From the NCBI GenBank assembly GCA_008638375.1, contig CM018031.1, positions 7,216,062 through 7,280,061 on the forward strand: 64,000 nucleotides of DNA. Reading direction: 5' to 3'. Below the pieces are notes generated by a model. It did not search any database. It was not told where the DNA came from and saw only the letters and a list, made by a program, of their open reading frames with translations. Positions 43,725-57,700 of this stretch are shown piece after piece; position 1 is the first letter of the stretch, and every line of letters starts with the position of its first letter. The stretch is from Nyssa sinensis. Lineage: Eukaryota > Streptophyta > Magnoliopsida > Cornales > Nyssaceae. Made by a program: the position numbers and the translations under genes.

Positions 43725-45633
43725 AGAAGGTGAAAATATTTATCTGAGAAAAATATTCTACAAGAAATCTATTGCACTGACTCCATGTTACTAGGATTAG
43801 TGGTCACTCATATAGATATCATGCAAATGGCTCAACCAAATTATAAAAATAAAAAAAGAATGAAAATTATTTTTATATTTAGCATAACACACAGCATATT
43901 TATTCAGTAACTGTGACTTACCATCCCATAGGGGCAATTTAAAAGCTCAAGTGCTCAACTACATAAAAATTTATTTAACGCAATGAGCCAACAATCTCAT
44001 ACATATGCACATTTTTTTCTTTTTCTCCTTCAAAATACAATTTAAAGCTTCTGACCATCTAAAGGAGTTTAACAAAATGAATGGCTTAAATTATTTATTC
44101 ATTCTAGTTTTGTGGTATTTGATCTCTTAAATGCTGGACCTGTAGCAATGGATACCAGTCCTTAAAAAAGCTTGCAACAAGCGATGCTAGATGTTTGCCT
44201 ATATGAGATTTTCTCTTTTTTATTTTTGGGGGTAGGTTGCCGTACAAAAATATATGCCTATAATCAATGGCAAAAGGATTTCTCCAAAGGAAATAAATGG
44301 TGTATAAATATATGTTTATTTAGATAACTAAATTTTATGGATTTGTTGCCTTTTAGAAAGATGGCTTTTCCTGCATTTTTGGGGGTAGGTTGCCGTACAT
44401 AAATATATGCCTATAATCAATGGCAAAAGGATTTTTCCAAAGGAAATAAATGATGTAAAAAAATATGTTTATTTAGATAACTAAATTTTATGGATTTGTT
44501 GCCTTTCAGAAAGATGGTTTTTCCTGCATTTTTGGGGGTAGGTTGCCGTACATAAATATATGCCTATAATCAATGGCAAAAGGATTTTTCCAAAGGAAAT
44601 AAATGATGTAAAAAAATATGTTTATTTAGATAACTAAATTTTATGGATTTGTTGCCTTTCAGAAAGATGGTTTTTCCTGCATTTTTGGGGGTAGGTTGCC
44701 GTACATAAATATATTCCTATAATCAATGGCAAAAGGATTTTTCCGAAGGAAATAAATGATGTATAAAAATATGTTTATTTAGATAACTAAATTTTATGGA
44801 TTTTTTGCCTTTTAGAAAGATGGCTTTTCCTGCCCATCGAACAACTTGATCTTCAATTGTTTTTTTAGCATCATAATACAAAATTTTGCAGGGGACAGCA
44901 CTGCATGAGCCAGTGACGTTTCATTATGTGTAGATATGCTCAGATCAAAATTACCTTCAACTTGGAACTTTGAGATGATTCAGCTGACAAAACCTGCATC
45001 AACTCTTCTTTCTCCAATGCTAACTGCCACCACAGAAATTCAGTAGTTAGTTATTTTGAAAAGGTAAACTAATATACTACAACTAGTTCATCATATAATT
45101 AGAATGGAAAGCCTGGACCTTAAAAACTGAAATGACAAAAAAAAGATTCAGATCACCAAGAAACAATTGAAACTGAAATAATAGCAATGATGGGACAGTC
45201 ACTACCTCAGAAATTAGTGTGTTAATGTTTTGAATCATTCTCATTTGATCAGGAGGTATATTCAACGAAAGAACTTCAAGATCGAACTGTCTATTATCAG
45301 GCGGCGCCGGGGAAATGGAGGCATTACTTCCAAGAAGGGGGGCAGAACTCTGCATTTCCAGGCTTGAGGTGTCTGATGTAATATCTGCATCATCACCATG
45401 GACTGAATCGACAAAATCAATGCCCAAAAGAGATATCAAACTCGTGGAATTAAAGGAAATTCCATGAAATAAAGCAACTATAGAAAGAGAGACCATAATC
45501 AATATTCAGTCTTACAAGTAAACATATGAATCAGTAAATGGCTTATCTGCGCATAATCGAATTTGAGACTAAGACACCGATAAGTAATCCAGCACATGAA
45601 ACATATAATCTCAAGATTAAGTACACACACACA

Positions 45634-45703
<70 letters not shown>

Positions 45704-48700
45704 AAGTAGAGTAATTTGTATTAAAGAGCACCAAGAGGTGGACCCATGTACACCCAAAGGAATACATCTACAATTTTAATGTACACCAAAAAAAAAAAAA
45801 ACTATCTATAGAAAGGCCAAGCCCCCAGTAATCCAAAAGTAAGTGCTCAGCAGAAATGTTCTTAACATTCCAAATGGGGTACTCTTATGCCTTCAAAAAT
45901 TCTTTGGTTCCTTTCCTTCCAAATATCCACCATAAGCACAGAGAAACCATATTCCATGCCGGCCTCGCCCTTTTGCACACCGTGGTGCCTCTCCATATCC
46001 TCAGTCCCTTTAAAGTAGATCAAGGCATAACCCAACTAACGCCAAAAAGAAAAAACAATAGCATCCATACCACTCAAGTTACTGGGTAATGAATTAGGAG
46101 ATGATCACTATCTCCATATTTGCTTTGCAAAGGCAACGCCAATTCAAAATAATGTCTCCTCAAATTGTTCATAGTCAAAATTTCTCCAAGACTGCAAACC
46201 ACCCAAAGAAAGCCACATTCAGGGGAGCCTTTGTTTTCCAAATAACTTTTCGTGAGAACTCCTTCCCCCTTCCTCTTTCCAAAGTCAATAAAAGGATCTG
46301 ACCTCAAAGTCTCCCTTCTTCATCCCTACCCACCAAAGCCTGTCCACTCCTTCGGATTATATACCTGTAGAGCATACCATAAAATTCCATGGCCTCTTCC
46401 ACCTCCCAATCCCACAACTGCCTGATTTATCTAATGTCCGACACCACAGCACTCCAAATCCTCCTAAAGTAATCAGCAACTAGAGCCAGCCTGTTAGAAA
46501 CTAACCTGAAGAGTTGGGAAAATGCCATACGCAACAGGCCAACTTCATGCCAATGGTCAATCCAAAACCTGATCCTACCTCCTTTTCCCAACCTCAATCT
46601 GATGTGTTTTGAAAACTCATCCCACCCCCTTCTGATACTCTTCCACAACTCTACCCCATAGCTATTCTTCACTTCTCTAGCAATCAAACTCCCATCCCTA
46701 ACCCATATTTTCCTCAATCACTCCACCAGAAACTGTTATTCTTGGTCCTAAACTTCCATAACCACTTGCCTAGAAGAATTTTATTGAACATTCGAGGTTC
46801 CTGACCTGACCCCCAAGCTCCCCATCCCTTAGAGGACAACACTTCTTCTCCCAGTCTACTAAGTGATACTTGAATTACTCCCCTCTTCCTCCCATGGGAT
46901 TTTTTTTTGAAGTTCCTCCAATCTGTTAGTAACCAACAAAGGAATAGGGAATGGAGACCCAAAAAAAATAGGTTGGCAAATTTGCCAACGTGCCCTTCAG
47001 AAGAGTAAGAGTAAGTCTCTCCCTTTTGACAAATACTGCTTCTTCCATCCAGCTAGCCATCTCTCGGATCTTTCCACCACCACATTTCATACCCCAATAG
47101 CTGATGATCCAAGCGGAAGCCCCAAATAAGTAACAAGAAAAGACACTAGTCCTAATTGAATGTGGAGGTTCTTCTAGGGGATTTCCCTAATCGAATATGG
47201 AGGTCCTTTTGCATTTTGTCATACTATGTAAAGCTCATTTGGACCCCTACCAAGTGACAAGACCACTGACTTGGAGAAATTTAAAGAGGCACTAGCCTCT
47301 TTATTGAGATGATGCTGAGGAAAGGTTTCATCTCAACTCCTCTTAGCTCAAAAAATCTTATCAAATAAAAAGTACAACTTCTATTTACAGAGGCACTAGC
47401 CTCATCCCCTATTGGCTTAGTGTCACAGGGTCAATTTCAAGCACCAAATTTTCGCCTATGATGGCGTTGTCACCGGACAACCAGCCACTCAAATCACCCA
47501 CGAAACACACACACAGTGTTTAGCACAGCGGAATAGGAAAGAAGACACGAGCATATAGGGAAAAACCCCCAACCTTTTATTCACTAACCTACCAGAATTA
47601 TGAATACAAAGGGAATAGATTCCCGTAGGAATACAAGACACTCTGCTCACACACAAGAGAAACACACCAGTGTTCAACCCTCTCTCTGCCTTGCTCTCTG
47701 ATCTATGCTCTATGTTATTTACAAGAGACCTCGCCCCCTTTATATAGCCAGAGATCTCAACCGCTCCATGTGACATGCACATGACATGCAGTTACACCCA
47801 ACTGCTAGGGTTTGTCACAGGCTGCCACCTGTGCTGTGCAGTTGCGCCCACAACTGCTAGGGCTATCTGAAGCCTTAGATGTGCGCCACCTGTGAGGATC
47901 CGTGCCTCCCTTTGCCGCACACCATATGAGCCCTTGGATCAATGCACCACCTGTGAGGATCCGTGCCTCCCATTGCCGCACACCATCCATGTGCCAACTC
48001 AGCAGGCAGTTGCCTTGCGCCTTCTGTCAGCCCCGCAATTGCCTTGCGCAACCGCATTGCAACTGCCATGCGCAACTGCTCTGCGCCCAGCAACTGCCCT
48101 GCGCCCAGCAATTGCCTTGCGCAACTGCCCCGAGCCCTCACTTCAAGGACATGGCTCAATGTACTTAACCGCACCATTTGATCCAACCCATGCTTCCGTG
48201 TTAGCCATCGTTGTCAAGCCATGCCCCCACATGCCTTGGTCTTCCTTAGCCGCATAGGCTACTCGCCCATGGGCGCCTCGAGGAGGTACTCCCCCCTATA
48301 TATGTCAAATGACAATTTGTCCACCTGACAGGAGTGGATACAACTACTTGCAAAACCAGTTCTTCCCCCTGTGTGCATCTACCTTGCCAAAGGCAACCCA
48401 TGCAAAAACTATTCACAAGCCGTCAGTTGCACCAACTCTAAAACATCCAAGTATCCCTCCAATACTTAGAATATTTTTGAGATATCCCATCTCTGGAAAG
48501 TCATTCCCACTTCTGAATTTCATTCCACTCTTGAATAAGATTCCAAGTCCCGAATGTCTTTCCGCACCCGAATAACATTCCAAGTCTCGAATGTTATTCC
48601 AAGGCATAGCATGCCTTCCCCATGCCCATGCCACCAAGGCAGGACATGCCTCCCCATGCCCCATGCCGCCGTGTCAACCGAGTAAGGGTCTAACACTTGG

Positions 48701-51700
48701 GCACTAGCCTCGATTGGGGAAATTTAAAGAGGCACTAGCCTCTTTATTATATCCAATCCTTGCCTTTTCTTACTTTATCGCCTAGACGAGAACAAATACA
48801 CTTTTGACTGCAATGGGAAACTTTGCAATGGGATGTTTTAACTTTCTTAAAACTACAAAATCTAGACTGACAAAGTGGAACAATTTGAGTTTTGGTTAGG
48901 TTAGGGTCAAGTCTTCAGGCAAAGCAAACCAACCAAAGAATCTTTATAAACAAGACGCTAGAGGGAGCGAACCCCTATACAAAAGAAAGGGAAAGGCTAT
49001 AAAACTAGAGCTTTAAATGCCCCAAAAAAATAAACAAAGCTATCTAAATACACAGGGAATTCTTTTTTTAACCAAAAGTGTAACAACTTTAAAAAAGAAT
49101 CTTTGAACTTTAAGCTAATAAACTTGATTAGCCTTAAACTAGACAGTATCATGTTATATATATAGCAAGTGACAATGATAAACAGAGAACTAAAGAATTA
49201 CATACCTAGATCCTCTGTAGAAGTTGACACGTCTTTTTTATTAGGAGGACTCTTGCTAGCATCAACAAACTTTCCATTTGCCGAAGCTTTCCGTAGCTTG
49301 GTTAGCAAGAGCTTTTTCTCTGTGCAAGGGAATAACAATCAGATGAAAGCAAACAAAGCAACCACTAAGTAGGTAAGAATTTATGCAGAAATTAGATAAT
49401 TAAATGCAACAAATAAGCCCACTTAGTGAGGCAACTCTTTTTTTGGGTAAGTAAATTCAAAGTGAGGCAACGCTGCTGTTGGAAGAATTTGGATGTTTCA
49501 TGAAACACCCCTATTCTCCAGCATCAAAACTCAAATAAGGAAAATTTCTTCCATAATATTTGTAAGAAAAATTACGAAGACCAATTAACAATGACATAGC
49601 CTTAGATATAGAAGAAAGGTTGAGAAAAAAAAAAAGGGGGGGGGCGGGGCAGAGTGCCGTTTAGCCAACCCAAATAGTTGGAAGAAGATTTTTTTGAGTT
49701 GACTGGACTCTTCAGAAAAAATATGCAAATGAACAGCACCTTTGATGAGTCTTTCATAATACCTTGTACAATGAAATTCAGATTTTTGAATCACAGTTTC
49801 TGATGAGGAAAGTGAAAAGTTCTTATGTCAATCGTTGCTAGGATAGGTGAAACAACTACCTTGACTAATCATTTGCCATCAAAAGAGGTTACAATAATCA
49901 TATGATTATAACTAAGTTTCTATTATTAATCTCTATAAGCCAATCAAACTGTTAAATCTCTTACTTTCCATGTGTTTCAATTAGGGGTAGACAAACAAAG
50001 TTCATTACATTGAGTGGGAGACAACAATATATGGACTGATGATCCAGGGATCATTGCCAACAAGAAACAATGAGAAATCCTTCCCAAGACAACAAGAGTC
50101 AAGGATACAAGGAAACCAAAGAAACAATCGACCAGGCTTTACTAGAACTTCAAGGTAGAAATGCCCTCTAAACCACTTCTGCATAGTGGTTTCTGTCTTT
50201 GCAAAGAAATCAGCCTCTTCATTGACCATTCTGAGTTTCCAATGGAGAATAAAATGAAGTGTTTTCCCTAAAACCGAAAATTTTCTCCTAAATACTTGTA
50301 CTCCCAAAACGCTAACCTTTACTCCCTGACCTACCATCCACTTGGAGGAATCTCCTTTGACTGTGCAATGATCCAAACCAAATGGAAAGGCAGTCTAAGG
50401 CCTTATCGAGGGAAAAAATCTCTACTTCAATGGAAAAACCCTATCCCATTGAATTAAGAAAAGCCAAAATTATATTTCGCCCTGCTCTCTAAAAATGCTC
50501 CAAATGCCACTTTGAACAAGGTTACCTAAAGAGCTTCTATCAAACCCGAATTGAGGATTCCTCCTGGAGCTGGCTTCCAAGAAGGGTGATCCTCATACAA
50601 TAATATGTAGATGAGATGAATTGAATCCAATCTCCAATCATAGTGCCCAAAGGAATGCCATCCAAAGCCCAAATAAAGTCCAAGATAAATTCCAACCCCA
50701 TATCCTATCCAATGAATTGATCTTTCCCCTTCAATAATTTTTGTGATCCTCTGTGTCAAAATGGTCCAACTAAAAAGAAGACCTCTGAAAATTATTGTGT
50801 TTATTGAATTTCACCTTACAATAGTTAAATTTTGGTACGTCGGTGCTAAGTGCTTGATATATATTGTTGGCGCATTCTTTGATAGCTTAAACTTTTGGAC
50901 CAACTAGTGACTTAACATAATATCATAGCATTGGTTGTGAGAAGTCTTGGGTTCAACTCTCTCTATTTGCATTTAATCTCCGTTAGCATTTGCACTATGT
51001 TTTGCTTCACATTTGTTTTTAGTTTTTTTGCCTCTTAACTTGTTAGTCCAGGGTCGCACATGAAAGGGAGTGTTGCACATGAAGGGGAGTGTTGAGAGCT
51101 TGATATACATTGTTGGCCCTATTCTCTAACAACTTAAGCTTTTGGAACAACTAGGCGACTTAATAGTTGGCAACCAAAGCTTTTGGGTATGGAGGAAATA
51201 TTTTGACAAATCCCTCATTCATCTTGGTTTCCTGGATAATCTAAAGGGAAATACATGTGAAAATATTTGACGGGACCGTTTTTTGAGGATTTTTTTTTTT
51301 TTGGCTGAAGATGTAGCACGATCAGAAAGGAGTTGAGAATTGCTTGGAGAATGGCTCCCCATGTCTTACATGGTGATTATGACATGAGAGGAATATGAGA
51401 ACTTTTGAAGGGATTGAATTATTTCCTTGGTGCTTTAAAGACAACTTGTTTTGCGTTTACTTTTTTTTTTTTGGATTAAAAGAGGAAAATACCATGTGTT
51501 TAGATACTTTTATAGAGTTTTTGGGGGATCTCAAGCCTTCACTTTAGTTAAGCACAATAACCAAGCTAACCTTCTTGTAGAGCATCAATAGTCGACTGCA
51601 AATCTTGACGGTCTTTCTCAAGGCTTGACATTTTCTTTCTGCAAGATTCAACATGGAATTATTATTTTCAGAAATTTAATAGTGATAAAGAGAACTTGCT

Positions 51701-54700
51701 AGGAAATAGCAGAAACTAAAAACCCCCTCATCCTCCTATAACATATCATAAAATCCAGGATTAACCAAATTTATTGTTATGAAAGAGAAAAATGCTTGGG
51801 GCAATATATAATGGGATTGTAAAACAATAAACAATGGCATACACTAAGAGTATCAATAACAGTCTCCTTTACAACTCAAATTCATCTTGATTTTCAAGCA
51901 CAACAGTAAACCAACAGTTTAAACAACAAGAAACACTCACAGACCACCGCATCAAGAATGCATGAGTGTCAAAGAAATCAAACTTCATTGCATTAAAGAA
52001 CTAGTTGTCTCAGTCATTCAAGCATGTCCTTTTAGATTATAATGCCACCAACATTGTACTGATATTAGCAAAACAGTCGACAATTATTATCATACATTAA
52101 ATCTCATTGAGTGTACTTAAATTTTTTTTTTTTTTTTGATAAGTATCGAGTGTACTTAAATGAAGAGAGCTTATAAAGTAACTCAGGATCATTTCTCTTT
52201 AGGTCATCTTTATACGCATAACATGTATAATAAGTCACTTCACCAACCATCCATAACACATTTCATTGTATATAATATAGTCATTGCCAAATTATTCACG
52301 ATTGCCACAATAATCACAAACTTCATACATAATTTCTAAATTACCAGCAATTACCCAACTAATTCTGCATAGTTACTGAAGTTATGAAATTAAAAAAAAA
52401 AAAACTCAATTCAACTCAACAAACCTTGTCACAATAATTTGAGGTTGTCTACTAGCCTAACTCAATTAACAAAGCCTTATCCCAACTGTTTGAGATCGGT
52501 TACATAAATCTTGTCTCACCATTCTACTCTATTTAAGACCACCTTCTCAATTAGATCACATTTTTTTTTTTTTTGATAAATAAAGATGTATATATTAAAA
52601 TTGTGCCCAAGAAGGGCAACAAGGGCAAAAACCCCAAAAGCTTTACAAAGGTCTTAATGACCCCAAAAAATTTACAAAAGAAGAGGCATTAACAGGGGAA
52701 GCCTCTTTAGCCCAAAAAAATAATAAACGCAAAAACGCATATTTGAAGATGGGAATGCGAAGCTCCACTTCTTCGAAGACACGCTTGTTACGTTCAAGCC
52801 AAATGCTCCATAACAAACAAATAGGAGCCAGACGCCAAGATCTCTTAATCTTTTCTGAAAGGTTGGACCCTGTCCAAGCCAACAAAAGATCCCTGACGGA
52901 GCCCGACATGACCCAGGAAACACCAAAAAGAGCAAAAATCATGTTCCAGCAACTCCAAGAACCTGGACAGTGGATGAGACGTATCCACCGGTCCAGGCTT
53001 ACAAAAATAGCACCTACAGCCAAGTTGAAGCCTCGTTTCTCAAATCAAGTAACGCAAGTCTTTTAGAAAGAGTAGGGCTGATTTTCAAAGCCATTGGGCT
53101 TCCAAAGGCACCACAATAGCAAATTTTGTAATCTCAAAAGTTATTTTCGAAGAATAAATGACCCTCATAAGACCATGCCACTCTTCCTTGTTAGTGCATT
53201 TAATGTTATTCGTTGTAAATGGCGATACAACCTTAATCGGTCTTCTCTTATTTTATCTACTATAAGCACTAAGCCTATAAGTGCATTTACTGTTCACATT
53301 TAATTCTATCTTTCCTTGTCTTAACTCTTACCGCACATCCATCTCAACATTCTCATTTTTGCCACTCTCAGTTAATTCACATGCTTCTGTATCTTTCCTC
53401 ACCTTCTCAACCCACATTAATTTTGATTTTTTCTTTCCCCTAGCATGAGCATTAAGAGCATGTGGCTTTATATATAGTTTACAAAATGAAAACAAATGCT
53501 TCATCCAGTCCACATAAGAAAATGCATGTATAGGCACAAAAAGCATATAAGGCAAATAAAAGTTGAAGAAACCAAAGAAAAAATCACAAATTCAACTTTT
53601 AATTTTTAAAATAGTAAAAGCATACTTGAATGAAGAAATTTCAGCTTGTGAGTTCTCCAATTGCCTCTCCAGTTTTAGCTCGCTGGACCTCAGTCTGAGT
53701 GCCTAAACACATATTAGATAGGAAATATAAGAAATAAATAATGAAAAAGATGGACCAGTCCATGGGTTCTGCAATGCAACTCAATTTTTAAAAAAGCACT
53801 ACTGTTTCAGAAAAATTACAGTACGAGATATAGAACTAAAAATAAGTTGAACAGTAGTTTTAAAAAAATAATTAGAAAAGAATACTTGACAAAACGAAAC
53901 AAGATTGCATCCATAAAAGTATAGCAGAAACTACCTCAGAAAATAAGACTTTCTTATTGCGAATCACAAGTTTTGCAGAAAGGGAATAACTAAAACCCTC
54001 AAGAGTCTGGGGCCTTTCTAACTTGTCAGGCATTTATTATTGCTCATTAGTTTTACAAAAGAGAGAATATTGAAATCCTTCAGACATTCTAGTTAATATG
54101 CATTTCACCCAATATATATATAATTCAATACAGAAATTTAGTTACAACTGGTGAAATACAATGCAATCCAAAAACTGCCTATGCACAATAGGATCATCAT
54201 CTCCTTCAGCAACACAATCTTAATCCAACCTTCTTCTCTAAGCATCAGCAATATACCATCTTCCGGTGCCTCTTAATTTTTACTGTTCAAAAATAGATGT
54301 GCTTGAAGGAACATACATGAAGCTGATTATCAATTTTTGATTGGTAACAAATCAGCCAACAAATGGTCTGATCAATCTTTTCTTAGGTAGCATTCAATTT
54401 TTTGAATTACATCTTATTCATATTGACATATTCATTTAGGTATAGGCAATCAAGAAGTTTCAAAATATATTTTCACCATATCAAGTGCACCTCCAAAACA
54501 ACATATGCAAATAAAACTACTCTCTACAATAAAGAGAAATTAACATCCCTCTACTGGTCAGATTTATAAGCTGGTAATACCAACTGCCCGCAGGAAGGTG
54601 TTCAACTAGTCCGCTTCCACATCCAATTAAAGGTGCAAGGTGAAATTAAAAAATTCTAGTTTGGGAATGCGACCCAATAGGTTATCACTGTGTATGCTTG

Positions 54701-57700
54701 ATTATTCTGTACTCTTTTAAATTAAAGTTCCTGAAAATTAAAACCCCCCCTCCCAAAAAAAAAAAAAAACTTAATATAGCCCTCACTAACTAACTCCCAG
54801 TTGATCTCCTACACCAAGTGTAGGATAAGTGTGGAGGTACATTCTCTTACAAACTGTGACACCAAAGTGGATATAGGACAGTACTCTAATAGCAATAATT
54901 CAGCATCCCTTGATTTTATGGTGGGCTTAGATTAAGGAAACATTGTAAGACTTTTTAAGGCTTTAACATATGGAAGAGGAGTCGTAGGATTTATGGATAG
55001 GAAGGATCTGAAATTGGCTTGGTTTTGGAGGTGTTTGGTAGTAGAAAATTCATATAAACCTTGCTACATATTTTGAAAAAGCTGCCTATCTTTAGGTTTC
55101 GGGTGAGAATTGACGGCCAAAAGCAAGAGAAGGATTAGGTTTGACTTGGGGTTGGTAGGTCAAGGGTCTGATGATGATTTAAGAGCTGCTCAGGGTGAGG
55201 TAAACAGTATGAACAGTACTTTGTGGTTGATTGTGCTTGGTTATGGCTTGTCAACTAAAACTTTTGTAGTTGAGAACAATAAAAAAAAAAAAAAAGGGAT
55301 AGCCTAGTGCAGGGTTGGAAGGAGGGTTAGATGTACGCAGCCTTACCCTCGCAAGCGAGGAGGCTGTTTCTGCTACTCAAACCCATGACCTCCAGGTCAC
55401 AATGGAGTGACCTTACCATTGTGCCAAAACCCGCAACGTAAAGGAAAACAATAAGTAGACGATGAAGAAAGAAAAGAAGTTAGCCATCACACCTAGTGCC
55501 AGAAAAACTTAAAAAAACTCTCAGAACTTCTCTGAACTTGTTTTCCATTGTAGAAATACCCCTTTGTAGATTTAAAAATAGTATATTGAAAATGTGATAA
55601 TTGTGGGTATTTGATTCATACCCATTTTGAGTAAATTCTTTTGTACAGTTTTTGGGAGACTTGAGACTCTAGTTTTGTAAGTTGTCCCTTTTATATACAG
55701 GTTCGCTCCTCTCAGACAGTTTCATATCAATACTTTTCACTTTTTGTGATAAAAGCGCTCAAAAGGGGAGCGGGCCCATATACATGAAAAATGTACATAA
55801 AAAAAAAAAAGACGACCAATCCTCAAAATCCTCGTATCCAGGGATCAAAATTTCGTTTCGTTTCCATCGAAACGGCCGAAACGTTTATGCTTCCTAGAGA
55901 ACCAAAACAAAACACTAATAGACTACCGAAATTCACATATTTTCATGGAAACAAATTTGTTTCCATAGAAACATATCAAAACTAGTGAAAATATTTCTTT
56001 AGGTATCCACAATACTTTTAAAAGTTGATAAAAGATAATATCAATTTGTTTTTTAAATGGAGGAAATTGAAAGATTAAAACCCAAAATTATAAAAAGATA
56101 TTTCTATTTTTCCTAAAAAATAATAGAAAATGAAAAGTAAAAGTAATGGAAATAAAATGTATATAAATAATTTATTTTAATACTTAGTTACTAATTATAA
56201 TAGATTTAAATTACTATATTTTTATTTATTATATTATATGTAACTTGTGTCAAATTGTCTAATCCATGAATATTACAAAATATATATTTATTATTTTATG
56301 GTTTATAATAATTTTACATATTTTATAACAAATATATAACAAATTCATATTACCTAAACAAATTAGCTCTAAATCTTTTATACTCGTTTTTAATAAGTAA
56401 AGAGTTATTTGGTATTAATAACTAATTTACTTTACTTTTTTTTTTTTTTAATTTTACCCTAATATTTTCTTGTGTGGATGGACATGTACCCTAAAACATT
56501 TTCAATTAATTATAATATTTATCTTCACACATTCATATATTTTACTTTATGTTTCTAAGTGTTTCTATACATTTTACTTTTTTTCATCGTTTTCACTATA
56601 TTTCCGAAATGTTTCTGTTTTTTAGGTGACCGAAATAACACTGCGAAACGAAATTTTGATCATTGCTCGTATCAGACAAAAATCAAGTAACAAAACCGTC
56701 ATAAAGGAAGACGATTGAGAAACACCCTTTTCTTTTGGCTAGCAGATGCTATTTTTGCAAGAATGATGAGGAAAGGGTGGATCACGTTCTCATCCACTAT
56801 CATGTTTCTTGGAGCTGCTGGAACCTTGTTCTTGCCATGTTTGGTTTCTCTTGGGTTATGGCAGGTTCCATCAAAGGCTTTCTGTTGGCTTGGGAAGGGT
56901 GCAATCTTTCAAAAGATATTAAGAGGATTTAGAGATTGACCCTAATTTGCCTCTTGTGATGCATTTGGATTGAAAGGAACAATCGTGTCTTTGAAGACCT
57001 AGAGCTTTCTACTCCTTACTTTAAAGATGTTTTTTTGCATTTATTATTTTTTTGGGTCAAAGAGGCTTTCCCTGTAAATGTTTCATCTTTTGTTGATTTT
57101 TTGAGGTCTTTAAAACTGATGTAAAGCTTTTTTGGGGTTTTTGCCCTTGTTGCCCTTCTTGGGCACCCTTTTATATACTTATCAAAACAAAAAACAAAAA
57201 AATACAAAGAGTGCACCATCATTGATTTGATTGTGGTTAAAGAATGATCAACCCCTTCAATACTTTTACTCATCGAAAAAACAAAAAGCATTACATATTT
57301 GTATATGGACTTTAGGACTTGGACTGAAAAATCAAAAACTTAAACTTTGATTGAAACCTCGTCCAAATAAATAAAAAAAAAACAGAAACCATATATACAA
57401 CTGAATAATATATCATGACTAAAACTAAGATCCAAAAACCCACCAGAACCTTAACTAAAACTTAATAAACATAAATAAAAAATAAAACCAATAACAAACT
57501 AAGTTAAAGAAAGCATAGAATAAGACCAAACACAGCCTAAACCTCAACTCTAAAAGGTCCCAAGTGCCCCCCAACTAGAAAACTAACCAAATTCCACAAA
57601 AAAAAAAAAACCTCACTCTTTCCTAGGCAAGTCTTCCAATGTACTTTATGTCTAGTCTTTCCAATCCCGACCTTAGTGGAAAAGAAATTGGATAGACTCT

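Noticed and set aside
44210..44834. CRISPR-like repeat array
   Set aside because: The 153-bp units are contiguous with no unique spacers, and this is a plant intron; it is a minisatellite.
47489..48257. Several frames on both strands with Cys/Ala/Pro-rich products
   Set aside because: They follow short tandem repeats inside the solo LTR and are not supported as genes.
52643..53023. 126-codon minus frame as a host gene
   Set aside because: Its sequence is the C-terminus of a LINE ORF2, and related copies occur elsewhere in the window.
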